DNA from: Acidobacteriota bacterium | GTDB lineage: Bacteria; Acidobacteriota; Vicinamibacteria; Marinacidobacterales; Marinacidobacteraceae | NCBI GenBank assembly: GCA_022826825.1 | Contig: JAJDUD010000050.1 | Span: 45,984 to 109,983 of the forward strand | DNA: 64,000 nt | Reading direction: 5' to 3' | Shown: positions 17,269-25,191 of the stretch, piece by piece | Position numbering within the stretch: position 1 is the first letter of the stretch | Layout: every line of letters begins with the position of its first letter | Program-made: the position numbers and the translations under genes | The notes under the pieces: generated by a model | Told to the model about the DNA's origin: nothing | The model's input: the letters and a program-made list of their open reading frames with translations, nothing else | Databases searched by the model: none

Positions 17269-18671
17269 TCGCGGCCATGCGCCGAAAGCCCCTGTTTCAC
17301 CGACTGCCGGCCCTGCTCACTCCCGCTCTGCTTGCCGCGTGCGGGTCTCCTCCGGCGGACTCCCCGGCCGGCGATGCGCGGGTGGCCGTTGGACTCGCCG
17401 GTCAGATCGCGGAACTGGCCGAGAACGCTCTCCGGGACCATCCGGCCCCCGGGCTCTCGATCGGGGTGCAGAAGGGCGGCGAGGTCGTCTTCGCGGACGG
17501 TTTCGGCTATGCGGACCTCGAGAACGAAGTGCCCGCGACGGCCGACACGGTCTACCGCATCGGTTCGGTCACCAAGCAGTTCACGGCCGCCGCCGCCGTG
17601 CTGCTCGTCGAGGAGGGCAAGCTGGATCTGGCGGCCGACCTGCGCGAGTACCTGCCGGACTACGACACCCGGGGTTTCGAGGTGACGGTCGAGCGGCTGC
17701 TGAACCACACCTCGGGGATCAAGGGCTACACGGAGATGCCCGAGTTCTGGGAGCGGTCCCGTCTCGACCTCGGCCACGAGGCCATGCTGGAGCTGTTCTC
17801 GGAGCCGCCCTTCGAGTTCGAGCCCGGCGACCGCTACCAGTACAACAACTCCGGGTACTACCTGCTCGGGGTGCTCATCGAACGCCTCTCGGGGATGAGC
17901 TACACCGAGTTCCTGGAGGCGCGGCTCTTCGGGCCCCTCGGCCTGGAGCGGACCCACTACCTCAGGAACGGCCCCCTCGTTCCGGGCCGCGCCGAAGGGT
18001 ATGAAGTCGGCGGCGACGGCGGTTTCGTGAACGACGAGCCGCTCAGCATGGAACTGCCCTACGCGGCCGGGTCGCTGGGCGCGAGCGTCCTGGACCTTCT
18101 CGCCTGGCAGCGGGCGCTGGCCGCGGGACAGGTGGTGAGTCCGGCCGGCTACGAGCGGATGACGGCCCGCGGGAGTCTCGTGAACGGCGATCCCGTCCAC
18201 TATGGCTACGGACTGAGCCTCTCGGAGGAGCACGGTCTCGCCAGGGTTTCCCACGGAGGCGGAATCAACGGCTTCCGCGCCCAGCTCGCGCACTACCCCG
18301 AAGCGGACCTCGGGATTGCGGTCCTCATCAACTCCGGTTCCGGACGGCCCGGGCTGCTCGCGAACCGGATCGCCCGCGCGGCGCTCGGGATGGACCAGCC
18401 CGCGGTGAACGAGATCGAAGTCTCCGAGGCGGAACTCCGGCGGTGCGCCGGCGCCTACGATCCGGGCCGGTCGCCGGTGACCCTCCGTTTCGAGGACGGG
18501 TCGCTGTTCGGTTTCGGCGAGCGGCTGGTCCCGGTGGGGGACGGCGTCTTCCATCCGGAGGACGACCCCTTCACCCGGATCGTCTGCGAGTCCGGGCCGG
18601 ACGACGCCGCGCCCGCGCTGACCCTCACGTCCGGTGGAGTAACCACCCGCTATCCCAGGGTTTCCGACTGA
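17265..18671 (+). CDS. beta-lactamase-like serine hydrolase lipoprotein
   Basis: This 468-residue lipoprotein (lipobox LLAAC) belongs to the class C beta-lactamase/D-aminopeptidase superfamily. The active-site SxxK is in YRIGSVTKQF near residue 103. The YxN motif appears as YNNSGYYLLGVLIERLSG near residue 195, and the third motif as HGGGINGFRAQL. A C-terminal lipocalin-like part (~residues 385-468) follows. Substrates in this family range from peptides to esters, and the exact one is unknown. ATG at 17265 overlaps the selB stop (ATGA), so it is probably translated from the selB mRNA. A functional link to selenium is not implied. Confidence 0.85.
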   Translation: MIAAMRRKPLFHRLPALLTPALLAACGSPPADSPAGDARVAVGLAGQIAELAENALRDHPAPGLSIGVQKGGEVVFADGFGYADLENEVPATADTVYRIGSVTKQFTAAAAVLLVEEGKLDLAADLREYLPDYDTRGFEVTVERLLNHTSGIKGYTEMPEFWERSRLDLGHEAMLELFSEPPFEFEPGDRYQYNNSGYYLLGVLIERLSGMSYTEFLEARLFGPLGLERTHYLRNGPLVPGRAEGYEVGGDGGFVNDEPLSMELPYAAGSLGASVLDLLAWQRALAAGQVVSPAGYERMTARGSLVNGDPVHYGYGLSLSEEHGLARVSHGGGINGFRAQLAHYPEADLGIAVLINSGSGRPGLLANRIARAALGMDQPAVNEIEVSEAELRRCAGAYDPGRSPVTLRFEDGSLFGFGERLVPVGDGVFHPEDDPFTRIVCESGPDDAAPALTLTSGGVTTRYPRVSD

Positions 18672-18696
18672 GCGCGGCGGAGCGGTTCGCCCGGCT

Positions 18697-18702
18697 TAGA
18701 CT
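18697..18702 (+). promoter_or_regulatory. -10-like box before SRPBCC gene
   Basis: TAGACT sits 9 nt before the ATG at 18712 with no Shine-Dalgarno sequence, again the leaderless arrangement. Confidence 0.4.
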
Positions 18703-18711
18703 CCCCGGCCC

Positions 18712-19161
18712 ATGCCGAGCGTAGAAGTCCAGGCGACGGTCGCGGCGCCTCCCGAACGGGTCTTCGAGGCCGCGACCGATCTGGCGAGCCTGCCGGAGAC
18801 GATGTCCGGCATCGACTCGGTGGAAGCCCTGAGCGATGGCCCCTTCGGAGCCGGGACCCGCTGGCGCGAGACCCGCACGCTCTACGGCAGGCAGGCCACC
18901 GAGGAGATGTGGGTCACCGGCTTCGATCCGCCCCGGTCGTACGTGGTCGAAGCCGAGTCCCACGGGGCGCACTACCGGACCGAGATCACCTTCGCGCCCG
19001 AGGGCGACGGGACCCGCGTCACGTTCGTGTTCGGCGCGCGTCCGGTGAGCTTCGTGGCGAGGCTCTTCTCGATTTTCAGCGGGATGATGATGAAAGGCGT
19101 GAAGAAGGCGCTTGCGCAGGACCTTGAAGATCTGAAACGAGTGGCGGAGTCGGCCGGCTGA
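18712..19161 (+). CDS. SRPBCC (START/Bet v1-like) family protein
   Basis: This 149-residue protein has the polyketide-cyclase/Bet v1-like helix-grip fold. It opens with PSVEVQATVAAPPERVFEAA, contains AGTRWRETRTLYGRQATEE and TEITFAPEGDGTRVTFVF, and ends in a long helix (MMMKGVKKALAQDLEDLKRV). Such proteins bind hydrophobic ligands in a deep cavity, and no specific ligand can be given. It lies in a short plus-strand run with an acetyltransferase and radC, 40 bp after the serine hydrolase. Confidence 0.82.
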   Translation: MPSVEVQATVAAPPERVFEAATDLASLPETMSGIDSVEALSDGPFGAGTRWRETRTLYGRQATEEMWVTGFDPPRSYVVEAESHGAHYRTEITFAPEGDGTRVTFVFGARPVSFVARLFSIFSGMMMKGVKKALAQDLEDLKRVAESAG

Positions 19162-19204
19162 TCCGGTTGCCGAGGCCCGCCCCGATGGCAGCGCACCCGC
19201 TCCC

Positions 19205-19795
19205 GTGACCTCCGCCCGCTCGGACGCGTCGTCCCGGGGGGCCGCCGGAGGCTGGCCCCGCGGCCTGCCGCTCGAGACCGAGCGGCTCGTCCTCCGTCCG
19301 TTCCGGGAATCGGACTTCGCCGACGTCCACGAGTACGCGAGCGATCCCGAAGTGACCCGGCACCTTCGCTGGGGACCGAACGAACCGGCGGAGACCCGCT
19401 CCTTCCTCCGGCTGGTGATCGCCCAGACGCGCGCCCCCGGCACCTCGCTCTACGACCTGGCCGTCGTCGAGCGAGCGAGTTCCCGGGTGCGCGGAGGTCT
19501 CAGCCTGCTCGAGCGGGCGCCCGGCCTGGTGGAGATCGGCTACTGCTTCGCCCGGCCGGTGTGGGGGCTCGGCTACGCCACCGAGGCGGTCGGGAGCGCG
19601 GTGCGGTTCGCAGAGGTCCGCTTCGCGGGCGCCGACCTGTTCGCCCTGGTGGCGTCCGGGAACCCCGCCTCCGAGCGGGTGCTCCTCCGCGCCGGGTTCA
19701 CGCCGGCCCTGGACGTGTCCCCCTACGCCGCGTGGATGACGGGGGTGTGTTCCACCGCCCGGGTCTTCCGCCAGCGCTGCCGGCCTCCGGCTTGA
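19205..19795 (+). CDS. GNAT acetyltransferase, RimJ/RimL-like
   Basis: This 196-residue acetyl-CoA-dependent N-acetyltransferase starts with a GTG. It has the RimJ/RimL pattern ETERLVLRPFRESDFADV at the N-terminus and GYCFARPVWGLGYATEAVG (the acetyl-CoA loop, here with GLGYA in place of GxGxA) near residue 115. ALVASGNPASERVLLRAGF follows. These enzymes acetylate ribosomal proteins or small amines. The substrate here is not evident. The stop overlaps the TTG start of radC (TTGA), suggesting translational coupling. Confidence 0.8.
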   Translation: MTSARSDASSRGAAGGWPRGLPLETERLVLRPFRESDFADVHEYASDPEVTRHLRWGPNEPAETRSFLRLVIAQTRAPGTSLYDLAVVERASSRVRGGLSLLERAPGLVEIGYCFARPVWGLGYATEAVGSAVRFAEVRFAGADLFALVASGNPASERVLLRAGFTPALDVSPYAAWMTGVCSTARVFRQRCRPPA

Positions 19796-20532
19796 CATAT
19801 CCAGCCGTTGTCCGCCGGCCCGCCGTTGTCGGAACCCTGCGCCGAAAGGCCCCCCGCTACCCATCGCGGGTCCCCGCGCGCCGCCGGCGCGTCCCGCCCG
19901 ACACGGCCGCCAACCGGCTCTTCGAGCACGGCGCGCGGTCCCTGTCCAGCGCCGAACTGCTCGGCCTCGTGCTCGGGCCGGGTGGGGACGGGCTCGCCCG
20001 CCGCCTCCTCGACGACCTGGGCGGCGTGGCGCCGCTCAGCCAGGCGCCGCTGGGCCATTTGGCGAACCGGTCCGGGCTTTCCCGGGCGCGGCTCGTCCGG
20101 TTGGCCGCCGCCCTCGAGCTGGGCCGCCGCGCCGGCTATCCCGCCGACGAGCACGTCCCCTGCTTTCAAGGTCCGGCCGAGGTGGCGCGCTACCTCATCG
20201 CCCGCTTCGGGAACCGCGAAGTCGAGGAGTTCGGCATTCTGATGCTCGACAGCCGCGGCTGCCTGCGCCGGGCCGAGATCGTCTCGCGGGGCTCGCTGAC
20301 CGGCGCTCCGGTCCATCCCCGCGACCTGTTCCGGCTCGCGGCGGCCTACCAGGCGGTCTCGCTGATCCTCTTCCACAATCACCCGTCGGGAGACCCCGAG
20401 CCTTCGGAGGCGGACCGGCAACTCACCCGGCGCCTTCAGGAAGCGGGAGCGATCATGGGGATCCCGGTGGTCGATCACGTGGTGATCGGCGACGGCAAGT
20501 GGCACAGCTTCAGCGAAGCCGGCGAACTGTGA
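19792..20532 (+). CDS. radC: RadC-family JAMM/MPN protein
   Basis: This 246-residue protein has an N-terminal helix-hairpin-helix-like region (NRLFEHGARSLSSAELLGLV) and a C-terminal MPN(+) metalloprotein domain. The metal site is visible as HNHPSGDPEPSEADRQLTRR near residue 195, preceded by EIVSRGSLTGAPVHPRDLF and followed by GIPVVDHVVIGDG. RadC proteins are common and their molecular role is unsettled. Some occur in DNA-repair or mobile-element contexts. I chose TTG at 19792 because it overlaps the preceding stop and no better start lies before the conserved region. The N-terminal ~30 residues are unusually Arg/Pro rich. Confidence 0.85.
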   Translation: MTYPAVVRRPAVVGTLRRKAPRYPSRVPARRRRVPPDTAANRLFEHGARSLSSAELLGLVLGPGGDGLARRLLDDLGGVAPLSQAPLGHLANRSGLSRARLVRLAAALELGRRAGYPADEHVPCFQGPAEVARYLIARFGNREVEEFGILMLDSRGCLRRAEIVSRGSLTGAPVHPRDLFRLAAAYQAVSLILFHNHPSGDPEPSEADRQLTRRLQEAGAIMGIPVVDHVVIGDGKWHSFSEAGEL

Positions 20533-20593
20533 CCCGCGGCCTGGCGGCCGGCGGAGAAGGTCGCGCGAGCACCGGGAACGGCGAGGAGCGCAA

Positions 20594-20812
20594 GGAGCGC
20601 CGGTCTTCAGACCGGCATCGCCCGCGCAGCGGGCGAAACTCCTGGGCTTCCTTTCGCCGCATGGCGCCCCCGTCAAAGGGAATGGCGCGACGACAACGGC
20701 GCGCGCGTACTCCGCTTTCGCCGTCTTTGTTTCGGGTCCCCGCAATGTGGCGCGATAGCGCCGGGAGTTTCGCGGCCTGCGGCCGCGATGCCGGTCTGAA
20801 GACCGGCGCTCC
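20594..20812 (+). repeat. palindromic element family A, copy 1
   Basis: This is a 219-bp element whose ~50-bp ends are inverted copies. Each end runs from GGAGCG through two hairpins (GCCGGTC-TTCA-GACCGGC and GCCCGC-GCA-GCGGGC on the left) to GAAACTCC. The outer GGAG/CTCC can pair to close a three-way junction. The core (20645-20760) has no gene and matches the core of the copy at 47758-47960 in reverse orientation. An extra half-end copy follows at 20813-20840. Confidence 0.8.
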
Positions 20813-20884
20813 TGGTCTGAAGACCGGCGCTCCTGGCGCCTCGGCATTTCATGTCCGGCGGGGTGCGTAGGAGGACGCGATCAT

Positions 20885-21005
20885 GGGCGTATCTCCTGGT
20901 GGGGGCCCGGCTGACAAGGCGCGTGAGGGAGGAGCAGCGGCGCTCTTTCGACCGAAGCGCAACGATGAGGGCCGCGTTGCGGCCCGGTTCCGCCGGGATG
21001 GATCG
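20885..21005 (-). repeat. interspersed repeat family B, copy 1
   Basis: Read on the minus strand, this ~100-bp stretch (GGCGATCCATCCCGGCGGAACC to GCCTTGTCAGCCGGG) is homologous to 28322-28415 and 63694-63800. It lies between family A copy 1 and the fur-type gene. No ORF is conserved across copies. Confidence 0.7.
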
Positions 21006-21012
21006 CCGGCCG

Positions 21013-21483
21013 CTAGTCCTCGCAGTCCGCGCACACGCCGTAGAGCTGGTGGCGGTGCCACACCAGCCGGTAGCCGTGCTCCGCCGCGATCTCCTCCTGC
21101 CGCCGCTCCACCTCCGTGGAGAGGAACTCGTCGATCCGCCCGCAGCGGACGCAGATGAGGTGGTCGTGGTGACCGCGGGACAGGGCCGGCTCGAACCGGG
21201 TCAGCCCGTCCTTCAGGTCGATCGAGGAGGCGATGTGCGCCTCGCAGAAGAGCCGGAGGGCGCGATACACGGTGGTGCGTCCGATCGAGGCGTCCGCTTC
21301 CCGCACGTCGCCGTGCAGATCGTCGGCCGAGACGTGTCCGCCCATGCCCAGGAAACGGTCCAGGATGAGTTCCCGCTGCCGGGACTTCTTGAGTCCACGT
21401 TCCCGCGTGAACTCCTCGAGGCGGCGGAACGCCTCTTCGCGCATCGAAGCCGGGTCTGCTGGCGAGGGAACGAAAGTGCTCAT
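21013..21483 (-). CDS. Fur-family metal-dependent regulator
   Basis: This 156-residue Fur/Zur/PerR-family repressor has an N-terminal winged helix (GLKKSRQRELILDRFLGM, then IGRTTVYRALRLFCEA). The metal/dimerisation region carries HHDHLICVRCGRIDEF. Two CxxC pairs (CVRC near residue 108 and CADC at the C-terminus) fit a structural zinc site. I used ATG 21483. The longer frame to 21822 overlaps larC antisense and adds no homologous sequence. Which metal it senses cannot be told. The gene next to it, larC, uses nickel, but they are divergent with 166 bp between, so co-regulation is speculative. Confidence 0.9.
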   Translation of the reverse strand: MSTFVPSPADPASMREEAFRRLEEFTRERGLKKSRQRELILDRFLGMGGHVSADDLHGDVREADASIGRTTVYRALRLFCEAHIASSIDLKDGLTRFEPALSRGHHDHLICVRCGRIDEFLSTEVERRQEEIAAEHGYRLVWHRHQLYGVCADCED

Positions 21484-21632
21484 GGGTGGACTTCGCCGTT
21501 GCCGCACCGCCCCGCCGGTCCGGTCCGGGCGCGTCTGCACTGCCAAGGGTAACCCCTCCGAACCCCGGATGTCCGCTGCCTCGCCAGCCGGGCGCCGACG
21601 CCCCGCCGCAACGGCGGAAATCAGCGCGCTTC

Positions 21633-21638
21633 TAGAAT
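21633..21638 (+). promoter_or_regulatory. -10-like box for larC
   Basis: TAGAAT lies 11 nt before the TTG start of larC. No Shine-Dalgarno sequence is present. Confidence 0.35.
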
Positions 21639-21649
21639 CCGCCGCTGTC

Positions 21650-22831
21650 TTGCGCGTCCTGTATCTCGACCTGTCCGCCGGTGTCTCCGGGGACATGCTG
21701 CTCGGAGCGCTCGTGGACGTGGGAGTCCCGCCCGAGGTCCTTTCCGGGACGGTCGCCGCGCTGCGCTCTCCCGTCTCGGTCTCGTTCGAGGAGGACTCGC
21801 GCGGCGGACTCCGCGGGATCAAGGCCCACGTCGAGGCGCCGGACGACCGTGGCCACCGCTACCTCCGCGATTTCCTCGCGGTACTGGACCGGAGCGGGCT
21901 CGGCGGCGAGGTTCGGGAACGGGCGGCGCTGCTCCTGCGCCGGATTTTCGAGGCGGAGGGCCAGATCCACGGCATGACCGCCGAGTCCGTGCACCTGCAC
22001 GAACTGGGCTCCCTCGACACGCTCGTGGACATCGTGGGCGCGGTCGCCGGGGTCGCCCACCTCGCTCCGGACCGGGTCGTGGCGTCGCCCGTCAATCTCG
22101 GCAGCGGCTCGGTCGAGGCCGAGCACGGCACCCTGGAGATTCCCGCGCCGGCCACGGGCCTGCTGCTGCGCGGGGTTCCCACCTTCTCCGACGGGTCCGG
22201 GTTCGAGCGCACCACCCCGACGGGAGCGGTCCTGACCGGACTTGCCGACTCCTTCGGCGGGTGGCCCGCGATGACGCCGGAACGCATCGGGTACGGCCTG
22301 GGCTCCGCGGATCCCCGGGAGGGACGTCCGAACGCGCTGCGGGCGGTGCTCGGGACCGCTCCCGACCGCCTCGGCAGGATGGTGAGCGTCATCGAGGCCA
22401 CGCTCGACGACCTGCCGCCCGAAATCGCGCCGCACCTGCTCGAGCGCCTGCTGGCGGCGGGCGCGCGGGACGCCTTCTTCACCCCGGTGCAGATGAAGAA
22501 GGGCCGGCCCGGACTCGTGCTCACGGCGCTCGTGGATCCTCCCCGCCGGGAAGCGGTCGTATCGGCGCTGTTCGCGGAGAGCACGACGCTCGGCGTCCGG
22601 ATCACCGAGGCCGAGCGCGAAACGCTGGAGCGCCGGGTGGTCCCGGTCGAGACCCCCTGGGGAACGGTGGGGCTCAAGCTGGGAATGCGCGGCGGGAAGC
22701 TCGTGAACCGCGCTCCGGAGTTCGAGGACTGCCGCCGCATCGCGGAGGAGTCCGGCGTCCCCCTGAAGGAGGTCTACCGCCACGCGCTGGTCGCGCCGCT
22801 TCCCGCATCCGCCGGGAGCGACTCCCGATGA
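21650..22831 (+). CDS. larC: nickel-pincer cofactor biosynthesis protein LarC
   Basis: This 393-residue protein of the LarC (DUF111) family inserts nickel into the pincer nucleotide cofactor of lactate racemase-type enzymes, using CTP. It begins VLYLDLSAGVSGDMLLGALV. It contains VHLHELGSLDTLVDIVG and EHGTLEIPAPATGLLLRGVP, typical of the family, and a C-terminal domain with TPVQMKKGRPGLVLTAL. In Lactobacillus larC is split and read through a frameshift. Here it is one continuous frame. The TTG start follows a TAGAAT box. A LarA-type enzyme gene lies 24 kb downstream. LarB and LarE were not found in the window. The stop overlaps the tatD start. Confidence 0.92.
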   Translation: MRVLYLDLSAGVSGDMLLGALVDVGVPPEVLSGTVAALRSPVSVSFEEDSRGGLRGIKAHVEAPDDRGHRYLRDFLAVLDRSGLGGEVRERAALLLRRIFEAEGQIHGMTAESVHLHELGSLDTLVDIVGAVAGVAHLAPDRVVASPVNLGSGSVEAEHGTLEIPAPATGLLLRGVPTFSDGSGFERTTPTGAVLTGLADSFGGWPAMTPERIGYGLGSADPREGRPNALRAVLGTAPDRLGRMVSVIEATLDDLPPEIAPHLLERLLAAGARDAFFTPVQMKKGRPGLVLTALVDPPRREAVVSALFAESTTLGVRITEAERETLERRVVPVETPWGTVGLKLGMRGGKLVNRAPEFEDCRRIAEESGVPLKEVYRHALVAPLPASAGSDSR

Positions 22832-23685
22832 CCGACTCGCACGCCCACCTCGACCAGCCGGCCTTTGGTCCCGACCGGCGGGCGGTGCTGGCGCGGGCCG
22901 CGCGCGCGGGTGTCTCCACGGTCGTTTCCATCGGCATGCTCGATGGCGAAGGCTCGTGGGAGAACACCTTCTCGCTGGTGGACGCGCTCCATCCGGACGG
23001 GGCGGATCACTCCGAGGAGGACGCGCCGCAGCTCTTCACGACGCTCGGCTGTCATCCCCACGACGCCCGGCTCTTCGGGGAACTGGGGGGAGAGGAGCGC
23101 CTCGCCGAACTGGCGCGGCGCCCGCGCCTGCTCGCCATCGGCGAGGTGGGGCTCGACTACCACTACGACCTGAGCCCGCGTCCCGAGCAGCGGGACGTGT
23201 TCCGGCGCCAGATCCGGATGGCCCGGGAGCTGGGACTCCCGGTCGTCGTGCACCACCGCGACGCCGAGGACGACTTCCTCCGCATCGCGGACGAGGAAGA
23301 CCTCGCCGGCTGCGGGGCCATCCTCCACTGCTTTACCGCGAGCGAACGGCTGGCCCGGGCGGGCTGGGAACGGGGTTTCCTGATCTCGTTCTCCGGGATT
23401 CTCACGTTCAAGAACGCGGAAGACCTGCGTCGCACCGCCGCGCTCGTGCCCCTCGACCACCTGCTGGTGGAAACCGACAGTCCCTATCTGGCGCCGGTGC
23501 CGCACCGGGGAAAACGGGCCGAACCCGCCATGGTGGTCGAGACCGCCCGCTGCCTCGCCGCCGCGCGGTCGGCGCCCCTCGAGGAAATCGAGGCGGCGAC
23601 CGACGCCAACTTCCGTCGTTTTTTCTTCGGGTCGGAAGCGCACCCGGCGCGCGGATCGGCCACGAATCCGAACCTCTCCGCGTGA
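22828..23685 (+). CDS. TatD-family metal-dependent DNase
   Basis: This 285-residue TIM-barrel hydrolase shows the metal ligands in order: TDSHAHLDQPAF at the N-terminus, AIGEVGLDYHYD near residue 105, VVVHHRDAEDDF near residue 140, ILHCFTASE near residue 166 and LVETDSPYLAPVPHRGK near residue 212. TatD proteins degrade DNA 3'-5' and are implicated in repair. The insertion after residue ~45 (DALHPDGADHSEEDAPQ) is a little longer than usual. ATG at 22828 overlaps the larC stop, so the two are co-transcribed. Confidence 0.92.
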   Translation: MTDSHAHLDQPAFGPDRRAVLARAARAGVSTVVSIGMLDGEGSWENTFSLVDALHPDGADHSEEDAPQLFTTLGCHPHDARLFGELGGEERLAELARRPRLLAIGEVGLDYHYDLSPRPEQRDVFRRQIRMARELGLPVVVHHRDAEDDFLRIADEEDLAGCGAILHCFTASERLARAGWERGFLISFSGILTFKNAEDLRRTAALVPLDHLLVETDSPYLAPVPHRGKRAEPAMVVETARCLAAARSAPLEEIEAATDANFRRFFFGSEAHPARGSATNPNLSA

Positions 23686-23709
23686 GATAATCGAGGGCCA
23701 ATTCGGTAA

Positions 23710-24717
23710 ATGTTGTCCGTTTCGAGCCCCGGGAGCCTGCTCTCCGAGTTGGAGGCCGAACTGGCTCCGGACCTGGCCGAGGTCGAGCGCATCCTGGCCG
23801 CGCGGGTGGAGAGCGACCTCGAACTGGTGAAGCTGACGAGCCAGTACCTCTACCGGAGCGGCGGCAAACGCATCCGTCCGATGCTGCTGCTCATCGCGGC
23901 GCGCGCCGCCGGCGGCGTCGAGGGCCGGCCCTCCGCCAGCGCCCCTTCCTACGGGGCGATGGTCGAGATCATGCACACGGCGACGCTGGTCCACGACGAC
24001 ATCGTCGACGAGGCCGACACGCGGCGGGGCCAGGCCTCGCTGAACAGCCTGCTGGGCAACGACCTCACCGTCCTGATCGGCGATTTCCTCTACATCCAGT
24101 CGATGGCGCTGGCCGTGGAGCAGCAGAACCCCCAGATCGTGGCCACGATGTGCGATCTGACCATGCGCATGATCGAGGGCATGCTCCTTGAAAAGGCGCG
24201 CGGCGGGACCATCGGCCTGACCCGCGAGGAACACCTGCGGATCCTGCGTCTCAAGACCGCGTACCTCTTCTACGGCTGCGGGAAGATGGGCGCGATGATG
24301 GTCGGCGCGCCGCCCGAGGTGGAGCGGGCGCTGGGCGACGCCTGCATGAACCTGGGGATGGCGTTCCAGGTGGCGGACGACCTCTTCGACTTCACCGCGA
24401 GCGCCGCCATGGTGGGCAAGCCGGTGCTCAGCGACCTCAAGGAAGGGCACCTGACGTTGCCGATCCTGCATGCCCTCGAGCGCGAACCCGAGGCCGTCCC
24501 GCTCGTCGAGAAAGTGCTCGACAGCGGGGAACTCACGCCCGGGCAGCAGGAAGAGATCCTCGCGCTGGTCGAGCGCCGGGGAGGTCTCGACGAGGCGCGC
24601 CGGGTGGCGGAGGGCTTTGCCGCCGCCTCGAGGGAGGCCCTGGCGGCGGTGCCGCCCTCTTCCTGGCGGGACGGGCTGGAAGCGCTCGCCGAGTTCGTGA
24701 TCTGGCGCGACCGTTGA
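23710..24717 (+). CDS. polyprenyl diphosphate synthase
   Basis: This 335-residue trans-prenyltransferase makes a long-chain isoprenoid, probably for quinone side chains. The first Asp-rich motif is LVHDDIVDEADTRRG near residue 95 and the second DDLFDFTASAAMVGKP near residue 223. SGGKRIRPMLLLIAARA precedes them. Small residues just before the first motif (HTATL) suggest a long product such as octaprenyl. AATTCGGTAA precedes the ATG. The DUF309 gene starts at its stop (TTGA overlap). IspB is the closest named relative, but chain length was not determinable. Confidence 0.9.
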   Translation: MLSVSSPGSLLSELEAELAPDLAEVERILAARVESDLELVKLTSQYLYRSGGKRIRPMLLLIAARAAGGVEGRPSASAPSYGAMVEIMHTATLVHDDIVDEADTRRGQASLNSLLGNDLTVLIGDFLYIQSMALAVEQQNPQIVATMCDLTMRMIEGMLLEKARGGTIGLTREEHLRILRLKTAYLFYGCGKMGAMMVGAPPEVERALGDACMNLGMAFQVADDLFDFTASAAMVGKPVLSDLKEGHLTLPILHALEREPEAVPLVEKVLDSGELTPGQQEEILALVERRGGLDEARRVAEGFAAASREALAAVPPSSWRDGLEALAEFVIWRDR

Positions 24718-25181
24718 GCGCAGCGTCGGACCTCCCCTTTCCACCGTATCGGCACCGCCCGGGACGGACGCCCCATCCGGAGCGGGACCCCGCCGGACAC
24801 CGCTTCTTCGAGGCGCTTCCGCCGGGCCTCCTTCCCGCGGAGCCGGTCCCAATGACGGCCCTCCCCGAGGCCCGGCTGTTCCGGTACGGCGAAGAACTGT
24901 TCCGCGCCGCCTACTGGTGGGAGGCCCACGCCGTTTGGGAGGAACTGTGGCGGGCGGCGCCCCGTGGGGAAGAGGGTGAGACGTCCGAGCGGGAGGCGCT
25001 GCGGGCCTTCATTCAGCTCGCCGCCGCCGCGCTGCGGAAGGAACTCGGGGGGCTTCGGGGAAGCCGGAAGCTGCTGGACGCCGCGCTTTCGGGCATGGAG
25101 CGGGCGGGCCGCGGGGGCAAGGCCGCAGCCCTTGCGGAGCGCTTCGAGGGGCTCCGGGCCCAGGCCGGGCTGGACGGCTAA
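24714..25181 (+). CDS. DUF309 family protein
   Basis: This 155-residue protein carries the DUF309 signature FRAAYWWEAHAVWEELWRAA, with an AFIQLAAAALRKELGGLRGS helix. It is all-helical, of unknown function, and widespread in bacteria. The first ~50 residues are Pro-rich and not part of the domain. TTG at 24714 overlaps the stop of the polyprenyl synthase, but a start at the ATG at 24852 (MTALPEARLFRYGEELF) would give just the conserved domain. It is followed after 10 bp by the response regulator. Confidence 0.75.
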   Translation: MSAASDLPFPPYRHRPGRTPHPERDPAGHRFFEALPPGLLPAEPVPMTALPEARLFRYGEELFRAAYWWEAHAVWEELWRAAPRGEEGETSEREALRAFIQLAAAALRKELGGLRGSRKLLDAALSGMERAGRGGKAAALAERFEGLRAQAGLDG

Positions 25182-25184
25182 CAT
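25179..25184 (+). promoter_or_regulatory. -10-like box before response-regulator gene
   Basis: TAACAT lies 7 nt before the ATG at 25192. The box overlaps the stop codon of the DUF309 gene. There is no Shine-Dalgarno sequence. Confidence 0.4.
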
Positions 25185-25191
25185 CAGCCGC

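Noticed and set aside
21650..22831. Programmed frameshift in larC as in Lactobacillus
   Set aside because: One continuous frame covers both halves.
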